DNA of 64,000 bases. Source: CALMEC01 sp964393105. GTDB taxonomy: Bacteria > Actinomycetota > Thermoleophilia > Miltoncostaeales > Miltoncostaeaceae. The translations under genes and the position numbers were made by a program. Positions within the stretch are counted from its first letter, which is position 1. Each line of letters starts with the position of its first letter. Positions 55,552 through 64,000 of this stretch are shown here, piece after piece. Location of the stretch: NCBI GenBank assembly GCA_964393105.1, contig CAYMSM010000036.1, positions 43,264 to 107,263 on the forward strand, in the 5' to 3' direction. The notes below the pieces were generated by a model. That model worked only from the letters and a program-made list of their open reading frames with translations, did no database searches and was not told the origin of the DNA.

Positions 55552-57114
55552 CTACTCGACGACCAAACCGTGGCGCATCGTGTTCTCCGAGATGACCTGC
55601 GACTCGACGAACTGCAGGACATAATCGGGGCCGCCGACCTTGGCGCCGATGCCGGAGCGGCGGTTACCGCCGAATGGTTGGCGCGCCACGATCGCCCCTG
55701 TGATCGAGCGATTGATGTAGAGGTTGCCGACGGGGGAGCGCTCGATGACCTTGTCGATGACCCGCGGGTTGCGGGTGAAGATGCCGCCGGTCAACGCGTA
55801 TCGGGAGGCGTTGACGATGTCGAGGGCGGCATCGACGCTTGGAACCGTTTCGAGGGTCAGGACCGGGCCGAAGATCTCCTCGCGGCTGACCGAGGAGTCC
55901 GGCGGCAGGTCGGCGACGATCGTCGGCGGGCAGAACCACCCGATGTCGGGGATGTCGGACTGCTGGGCGCCGATGCGCCCCTCTGAGGCCCCAGTCGCGA
56001 TTGCGTCCAGGATCCGCTGCTGGGCCTCCTGCTCGATCACAGGGGGCACATCGATGCTGAAGTCCTCGGCCTGGCCGACCCGAAGGGACTCCACCGCACC
56101 GCTCAGTCGCCCCAGGAGTGTGGTCGCGACGGCCTCGTGGACGAGCACCCGGGCCGCGGCCGAGCATTTCTTGCCGGCGAACGCGAACGCCGAGCGAAGC
56201 ACGTCGGGCACGACCTGGTCAAGGTCGGCGTCTGAGTCGACGATGACGGCGTTCTTGCCGCCCATCTCGGCAACGACCCGTTTGACGTGTCCCTGCCCGT
56301 CAGGGGTCTCGGCGGCGGCACGGATGATCGCGAGGCCCACAGGCTCCGACCCGGTGAACGCGATGGTGTGCACTCCTGGGTGGGCGACCAGTGCCGCGCC
56401 GGTTTCGCCGTACCCGGGCAGCAGTTGGATGACGTCGTTGGGAACTCCGCCACGCCGGAGCGCCTGCACCAGGCGATGTCCCGAGGCCGGTGCCTGCTCG
56501 GCGGGCTTGAGGATGACGGCGTTGCCCGTCGCGAGCCCCATCGCGACGAGGCCCGCGGGGATCGCGAGAGGGAAGTTCCACGGGCCGATCGCCGCGACCA
56601 CACCACGCGGTCTGTAGCGCAGAACATTCGTCTCTCCCGGAAGCTGCAGCAGATCCTTGCCTGCGGCGAGCTGGAGCGCCTGATGGACCGCGTACTCGAT
56701 GTGGTCGATGGCCTCGCACACATCGGCGTCGGCCTCGGCCCACGGCTTGCCGCACTCGCGCACCTGGAGCGCCGCGAGGGTGTGGCGTTCGGCGCGCAAC
56801 AGGTTCGCGGCGCGACGAAGCACGTCGGCGCGTTCGGCCGGTATGCGACGCGCCCATGCCGGCTGGGCCCGTGCGGCGCGCGCGACGGCGTCGGCGACAT
56901 CGGCGGGCGAAGCCATGCCGGCACGCGCGACCAGCCGGTCGGGTCGGCCCGGGTCGGTCGAGTCGATGCCGTCCGCGGTGCCCTCGTCGTCGCCGATCAG
57001 CACCGGTACCCGCAGCGGGAGTTGGGCATCGAGCCGCCCCAAGGCATCTGTCAGATCCGCTCGGACCGGCGCGCGGCGAAGCTCCAGGATCGGTTCGTTG
57101 ACGAACGCGCTCAT
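55552..57114 (-). CDS. L-glutamate gamma-semialdehyde (P5C) dehydrogenase
   Basis: Second step of proline breakdown, oxidising glutamate semialdehyde to glutamate with NAD+. The 520-aa aldehyde dehydrogenase has the NAD-binding GPWNFPLAIPAG and FTGSEPVGLAI, the catalytic Glu in VVAEMGGKNAVIVDSDADLD and the catalytic Cys in AFAGKKCSAAARVLVHE, which is the P5CDH subtype. The C-terminal NRSITGAIVARQPFGGNRRSG fits. It starts at ATG 57114, overlapping the upstream proline dehydrogenase stop by ATGA, so the pair acts like the two halves of PutA, translated together. Confidence 0.94.
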   Translation of the reverse strand: MSAFVNEPILELRRAPVRADLTDALGRLDAQLPLRVPVLIGDDEGTADGIDSTDPGRPDRLVARAGMASPADVADAVARAARAQPAWARRIPAERADVLRRAANLLRAERHTLAALQVRECGKPWAEADADVCEAIDHIEYAVHQALQLAAGKDLLQLPGETNVLRYRPRGVVAAIGPWNFPLAIPAGLVAMGLATGNAVILKPAEQAPASGHRLVQALRRGGVPNDVIQLLPGYGETGAALVAHPGVHTIAFTGSEPVGLAIIRAAAETPDGQGHVKRVVAEMGGKNAVIVDSDADLDQVVPDVLRSAFAFAGKKCSAAARVLVHEAVATTLLGRLSGAVESLRVGQAEDFSIDVPPVIEQEAQQRILDAIATGASEGRIGAQQSDIPDIGWFCPPTIVADLPPDSSVSREEIFGPVLTLETVPSVDAALDIVNASRYALTGGIFTRNPRVIDKVIERSPVGNLYINRSITGAIVARQPFGGNRRSGIGAKVGGPDYVLQFVESQVISENTMRHGLVVE

Positions 57115-58457
57115 GGGGCGGCGAGCAGCTGCTCGATCGGCACGCCGCGGCCGTGGGCCGACAAGAACGAGGTGCTCGCGGTGTTCTCGAGCAGACGCCG
57201 CACCAGGTACGCCATACCCATCACCAGGTCGCCGACCGGGCAGTAGACCCGCGTGCGGATGCGATGGGCAGTCAGGGCGTCCTTGAGGTCGTCGCCCAGC
57301 CCCCGCAGGACCTGAATCTCGATGTCGGAGTCGCCGCCGCCGGTGAGCCGGTTGTAGGCCACCGCGTGGGAGACCGAGCGAAGGTTGTGCGAGGCCACCG
57401 CCAGGCGGACTCCCGGGCGCGAGTCGATCAGCGTGCGGGTCAGCGCTTCGAAGTTGCGGTCGCTGTCGGCCTTCTCCGTGAACACCGGAGGCTCCCAGCC
57501 GCGTTGGCGGGCTTCGGCCACCTCGTGGTCCCAGTAGGCGCCTTTGACCAGCCGGACGGTCAGCGGGACGGCGCGTGGGTGGGTTCGGGTCCAGTCGAGC
57601 ACCCGACCCACGATGGCCGGCGATTCACGAAGGTACGCCTGCATGACGACGCCTGCGGACGGACCATCGTGGAACTCGGGATCTGCCAGCAGATCGAGCA
57701 CCAGGTGCATGGTGGTCTCGAGCGTGTCGACCGACTCCATGTCGATGTGCAGGTGCGTGCCGGTGTCGCGGGCCCGGCGAAGCAGCGGGACGAGGCGCCG
57801 GGCGGCATCGTCGGCGCCGAGCTCGGGCGCCGCGGGCCTGATGAGCGGTGTCAACGCCGAGACCTTGACCGAGACGTTCGCCCTGGGAATCTGTCCGGCG
57901 AAGTCACGCTCCAACACCGGGCGCTGGGGCCAGGTCCGTACCGCGGTGCTCAACGTGTCGATGGCGTCGGTGCAGCGCGCCGCGTAGTGGTCGGCCTCCT
58001 GCTGGGTCACCGTCGCCTCGCCGAGCAGGTCGAGCGACGCCCCGGCGCCGTCACGCCAGAGCTTCTCCAGATGACCCGCCGCCGCCCTGGGTGACTCACC
58101 GACGATGAACCGCTGCGCCAGATGGCGAACCCCTGCCGCCGCGACGCTGCCGACGAGTTTCTCGCCGACCCGGCCGCGCCCCAGCGCCTCGGGCGCCTTG
58201 AACAACGCGGGCGGGTCATCGACCTCCTCCAGCAGCGCGGTCAGGTGCTCGGTCAGCTCCTCGGGCGTCCGGCAGGCGGGCGTCGCGTCGACGAACCGAA
58301 ACAACGCGGCCTGCACATCCGGCCGGTCGGCGACCATCTGCATCATCCGTTGGTCGACCGTCCGCGACGGGTGGCGGATCGCCGGTGGGTAGGCCGCCGA
58401 CAGCGACCGACCGATCTCGTGGATTGCCGTGTCGAGGCCCTGCATGAAGATGAGCAT
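57111..58457 (-). CDS. Proline dehydrogenase (PRODH)
   Basis: First step of proline breakdown: FAD-dependent oxidation to P5C. The 448-aa beta/alpha-barrel protein has VSVKVSALTPLIRPA, HLHIDMESVDTLETTMHLVL, LTVRLVKGAYWDHEVAEA and LRGLGDDLKDAL, typical of the PutA PRODH domain, and ends MGMAYLVRRLLENTASTSFL as in PutA. I chose ATG 58457; ATG 58445 is also possible and neither has a good ribosome-binding site. It leads the operon with P5CDH and is divergent from msrA, sharing a 97-bp promoter region. Confidence 0.93.
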   Translation of the reverse strand: MLIFMQGLDTAIHEIGRSLSAAYPPAIRHPSRTVDQRMMQMVADRPDVQAALFRFVDATPACRTPEELTEHLTALLEEVDDPPALFKAPEALGRGRVGEKLVGSVAAAGVRHLAQRFIVGESPRAAAGHLEKLWRDGAGASLDLLGEATVTQQEADHYAARCTDAIDTLSTAVRTWPQRPVLERDFAGQIPRANVSVKVSALTPLIRPAAPELGADDAARRLVPLLRRARDTGTHLHIDMESVDTLETTMHLVLDLLADPEFHDGPSAGVVMQAYLRESPAIVGRVLDWTRTHPRAVPLTVRLVKGAYWDHEVAEARQRGWEPPVFTEKADSDRNFEALTRTLIDSRPGVRLAVASHNLRSVSHAVAYNRLTGGGDSDIEIQVLRGLGDDLKDALTAHRIRTRVYCPVGDLVMGMAYLVRRLLENTASTSFLSAHGRGVPIEQLLAAP

Positions 58458-58554
58458 ACGTCGGGTGTCACGTTCAAGGCCGGACGGTACCGGTACGCGA
58501 TCAACGCGAGCACGCTCTATCCTGCCCTGTGGGAAGTCAACGGGGAGGTGAGCG

Positions 58555-59214
58555 ATGCCGTCGCTGTTCAATCGCTACAAGAACCGCATTCCGTCCTTGG
58601 ACGACGCCCTGCCCGGGCGTGACGCCGAGATGCCGGTGGCGGCCCGCCACCTCGTTCTGGACGCGCCGCTCCGGCCTCCGTTTGCCGACGGAATCGAGAC
58701 CGCGGTGTTCGGCCTCGGATGCTTCTGGGGTGCCGAACGGCTGTTCTGGCAGGCGCCGGGTGTGTACACCACCGCCGTGGGCTACGCCGGTGGGGCGACC
58801 CTCAACCCGACCTACGAGGAGGTCTGCAGCGGGCGCACCGGACACGCCGAGGTCGTGCTCGTCGCGTGGGATCCCGCCCAGACGAGCTTCGGGGAGATGC
58901 TCAAGATCTTCTGGGAGGGGCATGACCCGACGCAGGGGATGCGCCAGGGCAACGATGTCGGCACCCAGTACCGGTCGGCGATCTACACGACGTCCCAGAC
59001 TCAGCTCGCGGCCGCCGAACGGTCGGCGGTGATGTTCGCCGGGCGGCTCAAGGGCGTCGGCCTCGGCGATGTCACGACCGAGATCGCGTCGTCAGGGCCC
59101 TTCTACTACGCCGAGGACTACCACCAGCAGTACCTCGCCAAAAACCCTGGTGGCTACTGTGGGCTCGGCGGCACCGGCGTGACGTGCCCGATCGGCGTCG
59201 CCTCGGTCGGGTGA
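58555..59214 (+). CDS. msrA: Peptide-methionine (S)-S-oxide reductase
   Basis: MsrA repairs methionine-S-sulfoxide in proteins. The 219-aa protein has the catalytic FGLGCFWGAERLFWQ (Cys about residue 56) and GYAGGATLNPTYEEVCSG, GTQYRSAIYT and EDYHQQYLAKNPGGYCG (recycling Cys). An N-terminal arm of about 45 residues (SLFNRYKNRIPSLDDALPGR) is typical of the long actinobacterial form. ATG 58555 is the start. Confidence 0.96.
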   Translation: MPSLFNRYKNRIPSLDDALPGRDAEMPVAARHLVLDAPLRPPFADGIETAVFGLGCFWGAERLFWQAPGVYTTAVGYAGGATLNPTYEEVCSGRTGHAEVVLVAWDPAQTSFGEMLKIFWEGHDPTQGMRQGNDVGTQYRSAIYTTSQTQLAAAERSAVMFAGRLKGVGLGDVTTEIASSGPFYYAEDYHQQYLAKNPGGYCGLGGTGVTCPIGVASVG

Positions 59215-59305
59215 CCAGCGACACGCCAACGCCGGCGGCGACCAGGCGAATGATGGTCGGCATCTGACCGGCCTCCTGAACCACGTCGGGGCGGAAGCCG
59301 ACGTC

Positions 59306-60541
59306 ATGGCATGCGCTTGGACATCTCAGGCGAGAACTCCTACCGTGGAGGATGTGACCACATCACCCAGATCACAGAGGGGTGCGTTTCGCGCGATGGC
59401 CGGCTTCCTTGTCGGCGCCAGCGCGATGTTCGCGACGATGTACTCGACGCAGGGGATCCTCCCCGAGATCGGGCGCGTGTTCTCGGTGACCCCCAGTCGT
59501 GCCGGGCTGACGATCTCGGTGCTCGTCATGGCGGTTGTCGCCGGATCGTGGATCTGGGGACCGCTGTCGGACCGGGTCGGAGGGCGTACGTGCCTGATCG
59601 CGGCGAGCGCGTTGCTCGTCCCTGCGTCGATCGCGGTTGCGCTTGCGCCGTCGTTCGAGGTGCTCCTGGTCATCCGCGCGATCCAGGGCCTCGTGTTGCC
59701 TGGGCTTCTGGTCGTCGGCATCCCGTATGTGTCCCAGGTGTTCGTCCCCGCGTTCGGCGCCCGGGCGATGGGGTGGTACATGGCGTCGCTGATCTCGGGC
59801 GGCCTGATCGGGCGTCTGGGCGTTGCGTTCGTGTCGTCGATCACGAGCTGGCGGTTGGCGCTGGGCGTCCTCACGATTCTTCCGCTGGTTGCCGTCGTGG
59901 TGATGATGCGGGGGCTGCCGCCCGCGCCCGAGCGTCGCATCGACCGCGTCCGCGGGCCAATTGCGAACCGTCGTGTCATCGCCGCGTCGCTGACCGGGCC
60001 GAGCCTGTTCTTCGTATTCGTCGGGGTGTTCTCGTACATCGGCTTCCGACTCGAGGCGCCGCCGTTCAACCTGTCCCCGACCGCGGCGTCATTGGTGTTC
60101 GGCCTCTGGGTCGTCGGTGCGGTCGCGCCGTTGGCCGGTCGGCTCGCGGAGCACGTCGGGTGGGCGCGCGTCGCCATGATCGGGGTTGTCTGCGCAGCGA
60201 TCGGTGTGGGGATGACCGTTCCCGATGTGCTGCCTGCGACGGTGATCGGGCTCGCGTTCATCACCCTCGGGATGTTCACGGTCGTCACCGCCGCCCCGAT
60301 CGGCGTGGGCGGGGCTCGGGGCGTGCGCCCCGGGGCCGCGAGCGCCCTCTACTACAGCATCTACTACAGCGCCGGCGCCCTCGGCGCGTTTCTGCCCGGC
60401 CTGGCGTGGCAGGCGGTGGGATGGGCGGGCGTGTCGACGGTTGTGGGCGCGGTCCTCGCGATCGCCGCCCTGGGCGCGTGGCTCGGCCAGGTCGAGCGGC
60501 GGCGCGCTCCTGTTGCCGTCAACCGATTCGGCCTAGGGTAG
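59306..60541 (+). CDS. Major facilitator superfamily transporter
   Basis: A 411-aa, twelve-helix MFS permease. The loop motif between helices 2 and 3 is present as GPLSDRVGGRTCLIAASALL, and PGLLVVGIPYVSQVF and the GxxSxxxG-rich second half fit the family of drug or small-molecule exporters. The two halves are of normal length. ATG 59306 has GGAAG about eight bases upstream; GTG 59345 or 59354 is possible. Substrate unknown. The first part is extra hydrophilic (about 25 residues). Confidence 0.88.
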   Translation: MACAWTSQARTPTVEDVTTSPRSQRGAFRAMAGFLVGASAMFATMYSTQGILPEIGRVFSVTPSRAGLTISVLVMAVVAGSWIWGPLSDRVGGRTCLIAASALLVPASIAVALAPSFEVLLVIRAIQGLVLPGLLVVGIPYVSQVFVPAFGARAMGWYMASLISGGLIGRLGVAFVSSITSWRLALGVLTILPLVAVVVMMRGLPPAPERRIDRVRGPIANRRVIAASLTGPSLFFVFVGVFSYIGFRLEAPPFNLSPTAASLVFGLWVVGAVAPLAGRLAEHVGWARVAMIGVVCAAIGVGMTVPDVLPATVIGLAFITLGMFTVVTAAPIGVGGARGVRPGAASALYYSIYYSAGALGAFLPGLAWQAVGWAGVSTVVGAVLAIAALGAWLGQVERRRAPVAVNRFGLG

Positions 60542-60679
60542 TGATCCGCCACCATTGACAGGAGACAGCGGAACGGGGTCGAACGTCTCGACACCAGGTG
60601 GCATCGGACAGTTGACGGTGTCCGCTCCGGGAGTGAACGTGACGGGACGCAGCGGTCTGCGTGGGATGAAAGGAACGAC

Positions 60680-60916
60680 GTGACGCGGCATCTGTTCGAC
60701 ATCAAGGAACGGGCGACCCATTCGCTTGTGGCCGAGCAGCTTCGGGCCCTCGCGGATCAGATTGCCACGGGGTCGCTCGACATGGCATACGACGAGTGGC
60801 ACGCACCGACTGTCATCGTCGATCCCATGGACGTTGTCATCGACCTCGTCAAGAAGAAGACCGGGGTCGAGCTGACAATCCAGATGCGCTGGCCCTTGCT
60901 GGACCCCGGGGCCTGA
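60680..60916 (+). CDS. Amphi-Trp domain protein
   Basis: A 78-aa single-domain protein: FDIKERATHSLVAEQLRALA, then DEWHAPTVIVDPMDVVIDLV and VELTIQMRWPLLD. This layout (helix, strands, and a final LTIQMRW) matches the amphi-Trp domain, a small family of unknown role often found in short stand-alone genes. GTG 60680 has AAAGGA six bases upstream. It follows the MFS gene by 138 bp. Confidence 0.7.
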   Translation: MTRHLFDIKERATHSLVAEQLRALADQIATGSLDMAYDEWHAPTVIVDPMDVVIDLVKKKTGVELTIQMRWPLLDPGA

Positions 60917-60993
60917 CGATCCGTCTCAGTTCGCCGCACACCTTCGCGGCGACTTCAGCTTGGACGCGGTCTCGCCCGCCGTCTGGCTGAGCG

Positions 60994-61707
60994 TTAGGCA
61001 CAACTGAGCGCGTCGGCCACGGCCGTGATGCTGTCGACGACGACGTCCCAGTCCCCGGTCGGCGCGAGGTCGGTACGCTGCGCGGGGCCGTGCTCGGTGG
61101 GGCGTGCGACGAACGCGGTGCGAAGCCCCAGCGACGAGGCGGCGGCAAGGTCGCCGTTGTGCGCCGCAGCGAGCATCACCTGGGGCGGCGCCAACTCCAG
61201 CAGCGCGACGTTGCGCAGGTAGGCCTCCGGCAGGGGCTTGTAGGCACCGGCGGTCTCGGCGCCCAGCAGGACGTCGAACCGCAGGTCGCCGTGTTCGGCC
61301 AAGTCCGTCAGCAACGCCGTGTTGCCGTTCGACAACGTGCCCACGGTGAACCGCGTTGCGAGCCGAGCCAGGCCGCTGTATGCGTCGGGCCACGGCGACA
61401 ACCGGTGCCACGCCAAGGTCAGATCGCGCAGATCGGCTTCGGACTGCGCGTCGATCCCGTGCCGGGTCAACACGCGTTCGAGGCTCTCTCGGTGCAGCAC
61501 ATCGAGCACCGTCCATTCTCGCCGTCCCGACCGCACCTCGTCCATCGAGGGTTGGTACTCGCCGCGCCAGTCGTCGGCGAAGCGCTCCCAGCACGCCGCG
61601 AAGCCACGTGCGGCCCCAAACGCGGCAAGCTCCCGCGTGATGCTCGAGCGCCAGTCGACGACCGTGCCGAACACGTCGAACAGCACCGCCTTGATCTGAT
61701 CCTTCAT
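60994..61707 (-). CDS. Haloacid dehalogenase type II (HAD superfamily)
   Basis: A 237-aa HAD hydrolase of the L-2-haloacid dehalogenase group. Motif I is IKAVLFDVFGTVVDWRSS (nucleophile Asp about residue 10), motif II TVGTLSNGNTALL, motif III GAYKPLPEAYL (Lys) and motif IV AAAHNGDLAAA. The cap domain has DDWRGEYQPSMDEVRSGRREW. ATG 61707 is the start; the frame is open further to 61803. It could be a general phosphatase of this subgroup; the assignment to dehalogenase is by type only. Confidence 0.88.
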   Translation of the reverse strand: MKDQIKAVLFDVFGTVVDWRSSITRELAAFGAARGFAACWERFADDWRGEYQPSMDEVRSGRREWTVLDVLHRESLERVLTRHGIDAQSEADLRDLTLAWHRLSPWPDAYSGLARLATRFTVGTLSNGNTALLTDLAEHGDLRFDVLLGAETAGAYKPLPEAYLRNVALLELAPPQVMLAAAHNGDLAAASSLGLRTAFVARPTEHGPAQRTDLAPTGDWDVVVDSITAVADALSCA

Positions 61708-61801
61708 CGTGACGGAGCCTGGCAGTTCGCGAGGGCATGCGCGTCCCCAGCCGGCTGTGCCGGACGTTGCCGCCCTCCTGCGCCGAGCGGATAATGGGTT
61801 C

Positions 61802-62140
61802 ATGAGCCCGCGACCATCGCCCCGCTCACTGCTCGCGCAGGCGATCGTCGGACGTGAGCCGATCCTTGAACGTCTTCAGGAACTCCTCGATGCCGGCGCC
61901 ACAGGTGGCAAGGTGGTCGCCCTGGCGGGTGACGCGGGACTTGGCAAGACGCGACTCGTCAAGGCGCTGCTCGATCGCGCTCGGGAGCGTCGGCACCTGG
62001 TCCTCGAGGGCCGAGCGAGCCCGCTCGAGGCCGCCCTGCCGCTGGGCGTCTTCCAGGACGCCCTACGCGCCGAGCGCCGCGCAAGGCCCGCCACCCCCGC
62101 TCCGGATGATCCATTGGCGGCGGCGCTTCCTGGGTTGCTT
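61802..62140 (+). pseudogene. 5' fragment of a LuxR-type AAA ATPase regulator
   Basis: From ATG 61802: LLAQAIVGREPILERLQELLD, Walker A ALAGDAGLGKTRLVKALLD, then HLVLEGRASPLEAALPLGVF. This is the start of a large LuxR/MalT-type ATPase regulator (usually 800-1000 aa). Similarity stops near residue 105, and the frame runs on only to 62266 into sequence that reads as another gene on the opposite strand. The gene is therefore truncated at about 62115-62140. Confidence 0.65.
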
Positions 62141-62239
62141 CTGCCTGAGCTCGTCCGCCACCTGCCTCAGGGCACGCTCCGGCAGCCGGCGAAGGTCGTC
62201 GGGCGTGAGGATCGTGTCGAGGAGGGGGGTCTCAGTGAC
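62141..62239 (-). pseudogene. dxs: Fragment of the N-terminus of 1-deoxyxylulose-5-phosphate synthase
   Basis: On the - strand, TPLLDTILTPDDLRRLPERA followed by LRQVADELRQ reads as the start of DXS (LLDxI-x-PxDLRxL-x-LxQLAxELR). It breaks off at about 62141, where the fragment of a LuxR-type regulator from the + strand begins. Only about 33 codons remain; the codon where ATG or GTG would be expected is GTC. It is a remnant, not a working gene. Confidence 0.55.
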
Positions 62240-62266
62240 CAGGCGGTCATGCGAACCCGTCCGTGA

Positions 62267-62467
62267 CGCCGATCTGCGCGGAGCCGGATTCCGGGACAGA
62301 CAGCCCGCGCATTCGTCGCCGCCCTCGCCGCGCGCAGGCATGCGGCGAGGGCGGCGCACGGCAGCCGGCTGGACGCGGCACTTCAGACCCCGTCGAATCC
62401 TGCTACTTGGAGGCCTTTTGGTCGGCGAGATACTTGGCCTTGGCCTGCTCGCTGAAGAGGCGACGTG
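62267..62467. other. Gap with no supported gene
   Basis: Between the LuxR/dxs junction and the secreted-protein gene. A short Lys/Ala-rich frame on the - strand (ends at 62403) is not supported by any family. I see no other structure. Confidence 0.5.
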
Positions 62468-63595
62468 CTAGCGCTTCAGCCTGAGCTTCGACGTCCAACT
62501 CCCGCCATCGGCGCTGACCACCGCCTCGGCCGCGACGCTGCGCGCGCGCCCCAACGCGTCGCGACCCGTCTTCGAGAGACGCACCCGCAGGGTCGCGGAG
62601 CGGCGTGGCCCGATGCGGAAGCGCACCCTGCCGTAGCTCGTCGTCTCCGCGGCACGCGCGGTCGTTCCGGTGCGCGGACGCAGAAGCAGGGTGCCGGCGC
62701 AGATCCTGTCGAGCAGGCACCGCACCCGTAGCGGGACGACGCCGTTTCGCACGGCGGGCGCGGACAGCACCCGCAGAGGCGAGGGCCGGCAGGCGGTCTG
62801 CGGGTTGGCCGGCGCCACCGGACGGCGGTTGGACAGGGTCAGCGGCACCCCGCACCAGTCGTACTGCACGAGCACCTCGTAGCCGTCCATGATCCCGACG
62901 TCCGTGTTCGAGTTTCCGAGGGTGAGGGCCGGATGGAGGAAGCTCGCCTGCGCCTGGTTGGCGGGCGAGCCGAAGAGGAAGCCGTGCGCGCCGCGGTCGT
63001 TGACCGGGAGCGACCCGGGCCCGATCGCGACGGCGACGAGGATGTCGTTGAACTGCGAGCCCACGATGTCCCCGACGCCGGAGCCCGCCGGCAGGCTCAC
63101 CGGGAACTCGGTGACCTGGTTGGGCGCGGGCTGAACGGGCGGCGAGATCTGCTTCGTCGTGCAACACAGGCCGCCGCCGGAGCTGACGATCGCGAACTGC
63201 AGCGGCGCGGGTGCGTCACCGGCGCGTACACGCACCCGCGTCACCGCCCCCGCCCCGCGGGGGACGTAGGTGTTGGCGATGATCGACCCGTCCGGGCCGT
63301 ACTGCGTCGACCACCACATGCAGGTCGCCTGGCCCGTGTCGATGAACGTGATCTGGCCGGGGCCCAGCCCGATGTACGGCCGGGCAAGGCACTGGTTGGG
63401 GCCGCCGGGAAGCACGAGGTTGGCGGGGGCCTGGAGCGTGCTGCCGTTCGTCGCGAGCACCGCCTGCTGCGCGCGCGCCGCGTGCGGGAACGCCGCGAGC
63501 GCGGCGGCGGCCAGGAGGACCGCGAAGGCCGTCGCGAGCACGGCACGTGGCGGGCGAGTGGCGACGGGCACAGGGCGGCTCCAGACGATGGTCAA
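62468..63595 (-). CDS. Secreted protein of unknown function
   Basis: A 375-aa exported protein. A signal peptide (LATAFAVLLAAAALAAFPHAARAQQ) is followed by a predicted all-beta mature chain; Cys residues occur in pairs (QCLARPY, TCMWWS, GGGLCCTTKQ, YDWCGVP). The C-terminal 100 residues (LRVRCLLDRICAGTLLLRPR) resemble the Ig-like cell-surface modules seen in actinobacteria, and the chain ends SKLRLKR. I recognise no enzyme motif. TTG 63595 is the listed start; GTG 63571 just upstream of the signal peptide is an alternative. Confidence 0.6.
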   Translation of the reverse strand: MTIVWSRPVPVATRPPRAVLATAFAVLLAAAALAAFPHAARAQQAVLATNGSTLQAPANLVLPGGPNQCLARPYIGLGPGQITFIDTGQATCMWWSTQYGPDGSIIANTYVPRGAGAVTRVRVRAGDAPAPLQFAIVSSGGGLCCTTKQISPPVQPAPNQVTEFPVSLPAGSGVGDIVGSQFNDILVAVAIGPGSLPVNDRGAHGFLFGSPANQAQASFLHPALTLGNSNTDVGIMDGYEVLVQYDWCGVPLTLSNRRPVAPANPQTACRPSPLRVLSAPAVRNGVVPLRVRCLLDRICAGTLLLRPRTGTTARAAETTSYGRVRFRIGPRRSATLRVRLSKTGRDALGRARSVAAEAVVSADGGSWTSKLRLKR

Positions 63596-63860
63596 CCGGG
63601 CCTGAGCACTGCGAAGACACCGGCGAGCCTACGAATACTACCACTTCGGCGATCGCGCGGGCTTGCTCGCGGCACCCCTCGAGTACGGCCTCACCCATGG
63701 TGACCGCGCGCAACGAGGCGGCGCGGCGGCTTCGCTTCACCTTACGGGGTCCCGACGCTGACGCGTCGCCCAAGGGTGGGTCGATGAGACGAGCGCAACT
63801 CGCATTTCTCATCGAGACGCCACTCGGCGTGATGCTGCGGCGGGTGCCCGACGCATGAAA

Positions 63861-63901
63861 GCGGGAGACGGGACTCGAACCCGCGACCCTCAGCTTGGAA
63901 G
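63861..63901 (-). pseudogene. 3' half of a tRNA-Gly gene
   Basis: Read on the - strand from 63901: CTTCCAAG (anticodon loop with TCC), anticodon 3' stem, a T-arm GCGGG-TTCGAGT-CCCGT and acceptor 3' strand CTCCCGC (63861-63867). The 5' half (GCGGGAG, D-arm) is missing; the bases beyond 63901 do not complete the fold. tRNA-Gly(TCC) is the best guess. Truncated tRNA genes often mark integration sites. Confidence 0.6.
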
Positions 63902-64000
63902 ACGGTCTCGACGGGACGGAGCGGGAGTGAGAACGGCTTGTTCTCGTCCTTGACGATCCCGTGTCTTCTCGCATCCGCGTGCGCAGAGTTGCACAGAGCT

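Noticed and set aside
55447..55986. Open + strand frame opposite the P5C dehydrogenase end
   Set aside because: It runs through REP repeats and antisense of a certain gene.

Overview
The window is high-GC bacterial chromosome with GTG and TTG starts in many genes, tightly packed operons and an actinobacterial gene order (secA-prfB-ftsE-ftsX-ctpA-rnr-smpB). It most likely comes from an actinomycete-type bacterium (Actinomycetota). A deep class such as Thermoleophilia is my guess from gene content (DUF3417 glycogen phosphorylase, MMPL transporter, amphi-Trp protein, split proline catabolism genes). That placement is inference; no rRNA is present. Most of the sequence is core chromosome, with accessory islands at about 17.8-21.0 kb, 33.6-35.0 kb, 44.3-45.0 kb, 54.2-55.5 kb and 61.8-64.0 kb.

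Layout. 0-4.4 kb: the 3' part of mtnA (methionine salvage), a metallo-beta-lactamase-fold hydrolase with a Ca2+/H+ antiporter, comF and the long ribosome hibernation factor. 4.7-14.6 kb: an export, release-factor and cell-division block with secA, prfB (with its programmed +1 frameshift), ftsEX, a ctpA-type protease, RNase R, smpB and ridA. A 97-bp tandem repeat bracketed by two identical hairpins separates ftsX from ctpA. 14.8-17.8 kb: a small membrane protein and the lutABC lactate-oxidation operon. 17.9-21 kb: an IS1380-family element, a 243-bp inverted-repeat element, the tmRNA gene ssrA, a small membrane protein and a gutted oxidoreductase gene. 21.1-23.2 kb: infC-rpmI-rplT and an rRNA methyltransferase. 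23.2-27.8 kb: an MMPL exporter converging on a large secreted DUF11-type protein. 28-36.8 kb: pheST running into argC-argJ-argB, then argG, interrupted by a VapC remnant and a TA-flanked MITE that supplies the stop codon of an anti-sigma-type kinase gene. 36.8-45 kb: two unknown proteins, dnaE, a Cys-rich protein, an M29 aminopeptidase and a broken regulator. 45-54.2 kb: a DUF4389 membrane protein, two paralogous alpha/beta hydrolases, an M32 carboxypeptidase, a Usp-like protein, a YbaK deacylase and glycogen phosphorylase. 54.2-55.5 kb: a REP-associated tyrosine transposase sitting among its own REP repeats. 55.5-61.7 kb: proline dehydrogenase and P5C dehydrogenase, msrA, an MFS transporter, an amphi-Trp protein and a haloacid dehalogenase. 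61.8-64 kb: a broken regulator fused to a dxs fragment, a secreted protein, and half of a tRNA-Gly gene.

The genes form several working units. Trans-translation is complete here (ssrA plus smpB), together with RNase R, which degrades the mRNAs that trans-translation releases. FtsEX and the neighbouring PDZ protease fit envelope remodelling at division. Lactate (lutABC), proline (PRODH and P5CDH), glycogen (glgP) and peptides (M29, M32) point to heterotrophic carbon use. Arginine synthesis is only partly present (argCJBG; argD, argF and argH are not in the window).

I did not find a large new defence or biosynthetic system. The most unusual items are the tmRNA with an AYAA tag and a non-standard T-loop, the REP/RAYT locus in which a REP encodes the transposase C-terminus, a composite operator-like element present twice with a related dyad before comF, and several gene-remnant scars.
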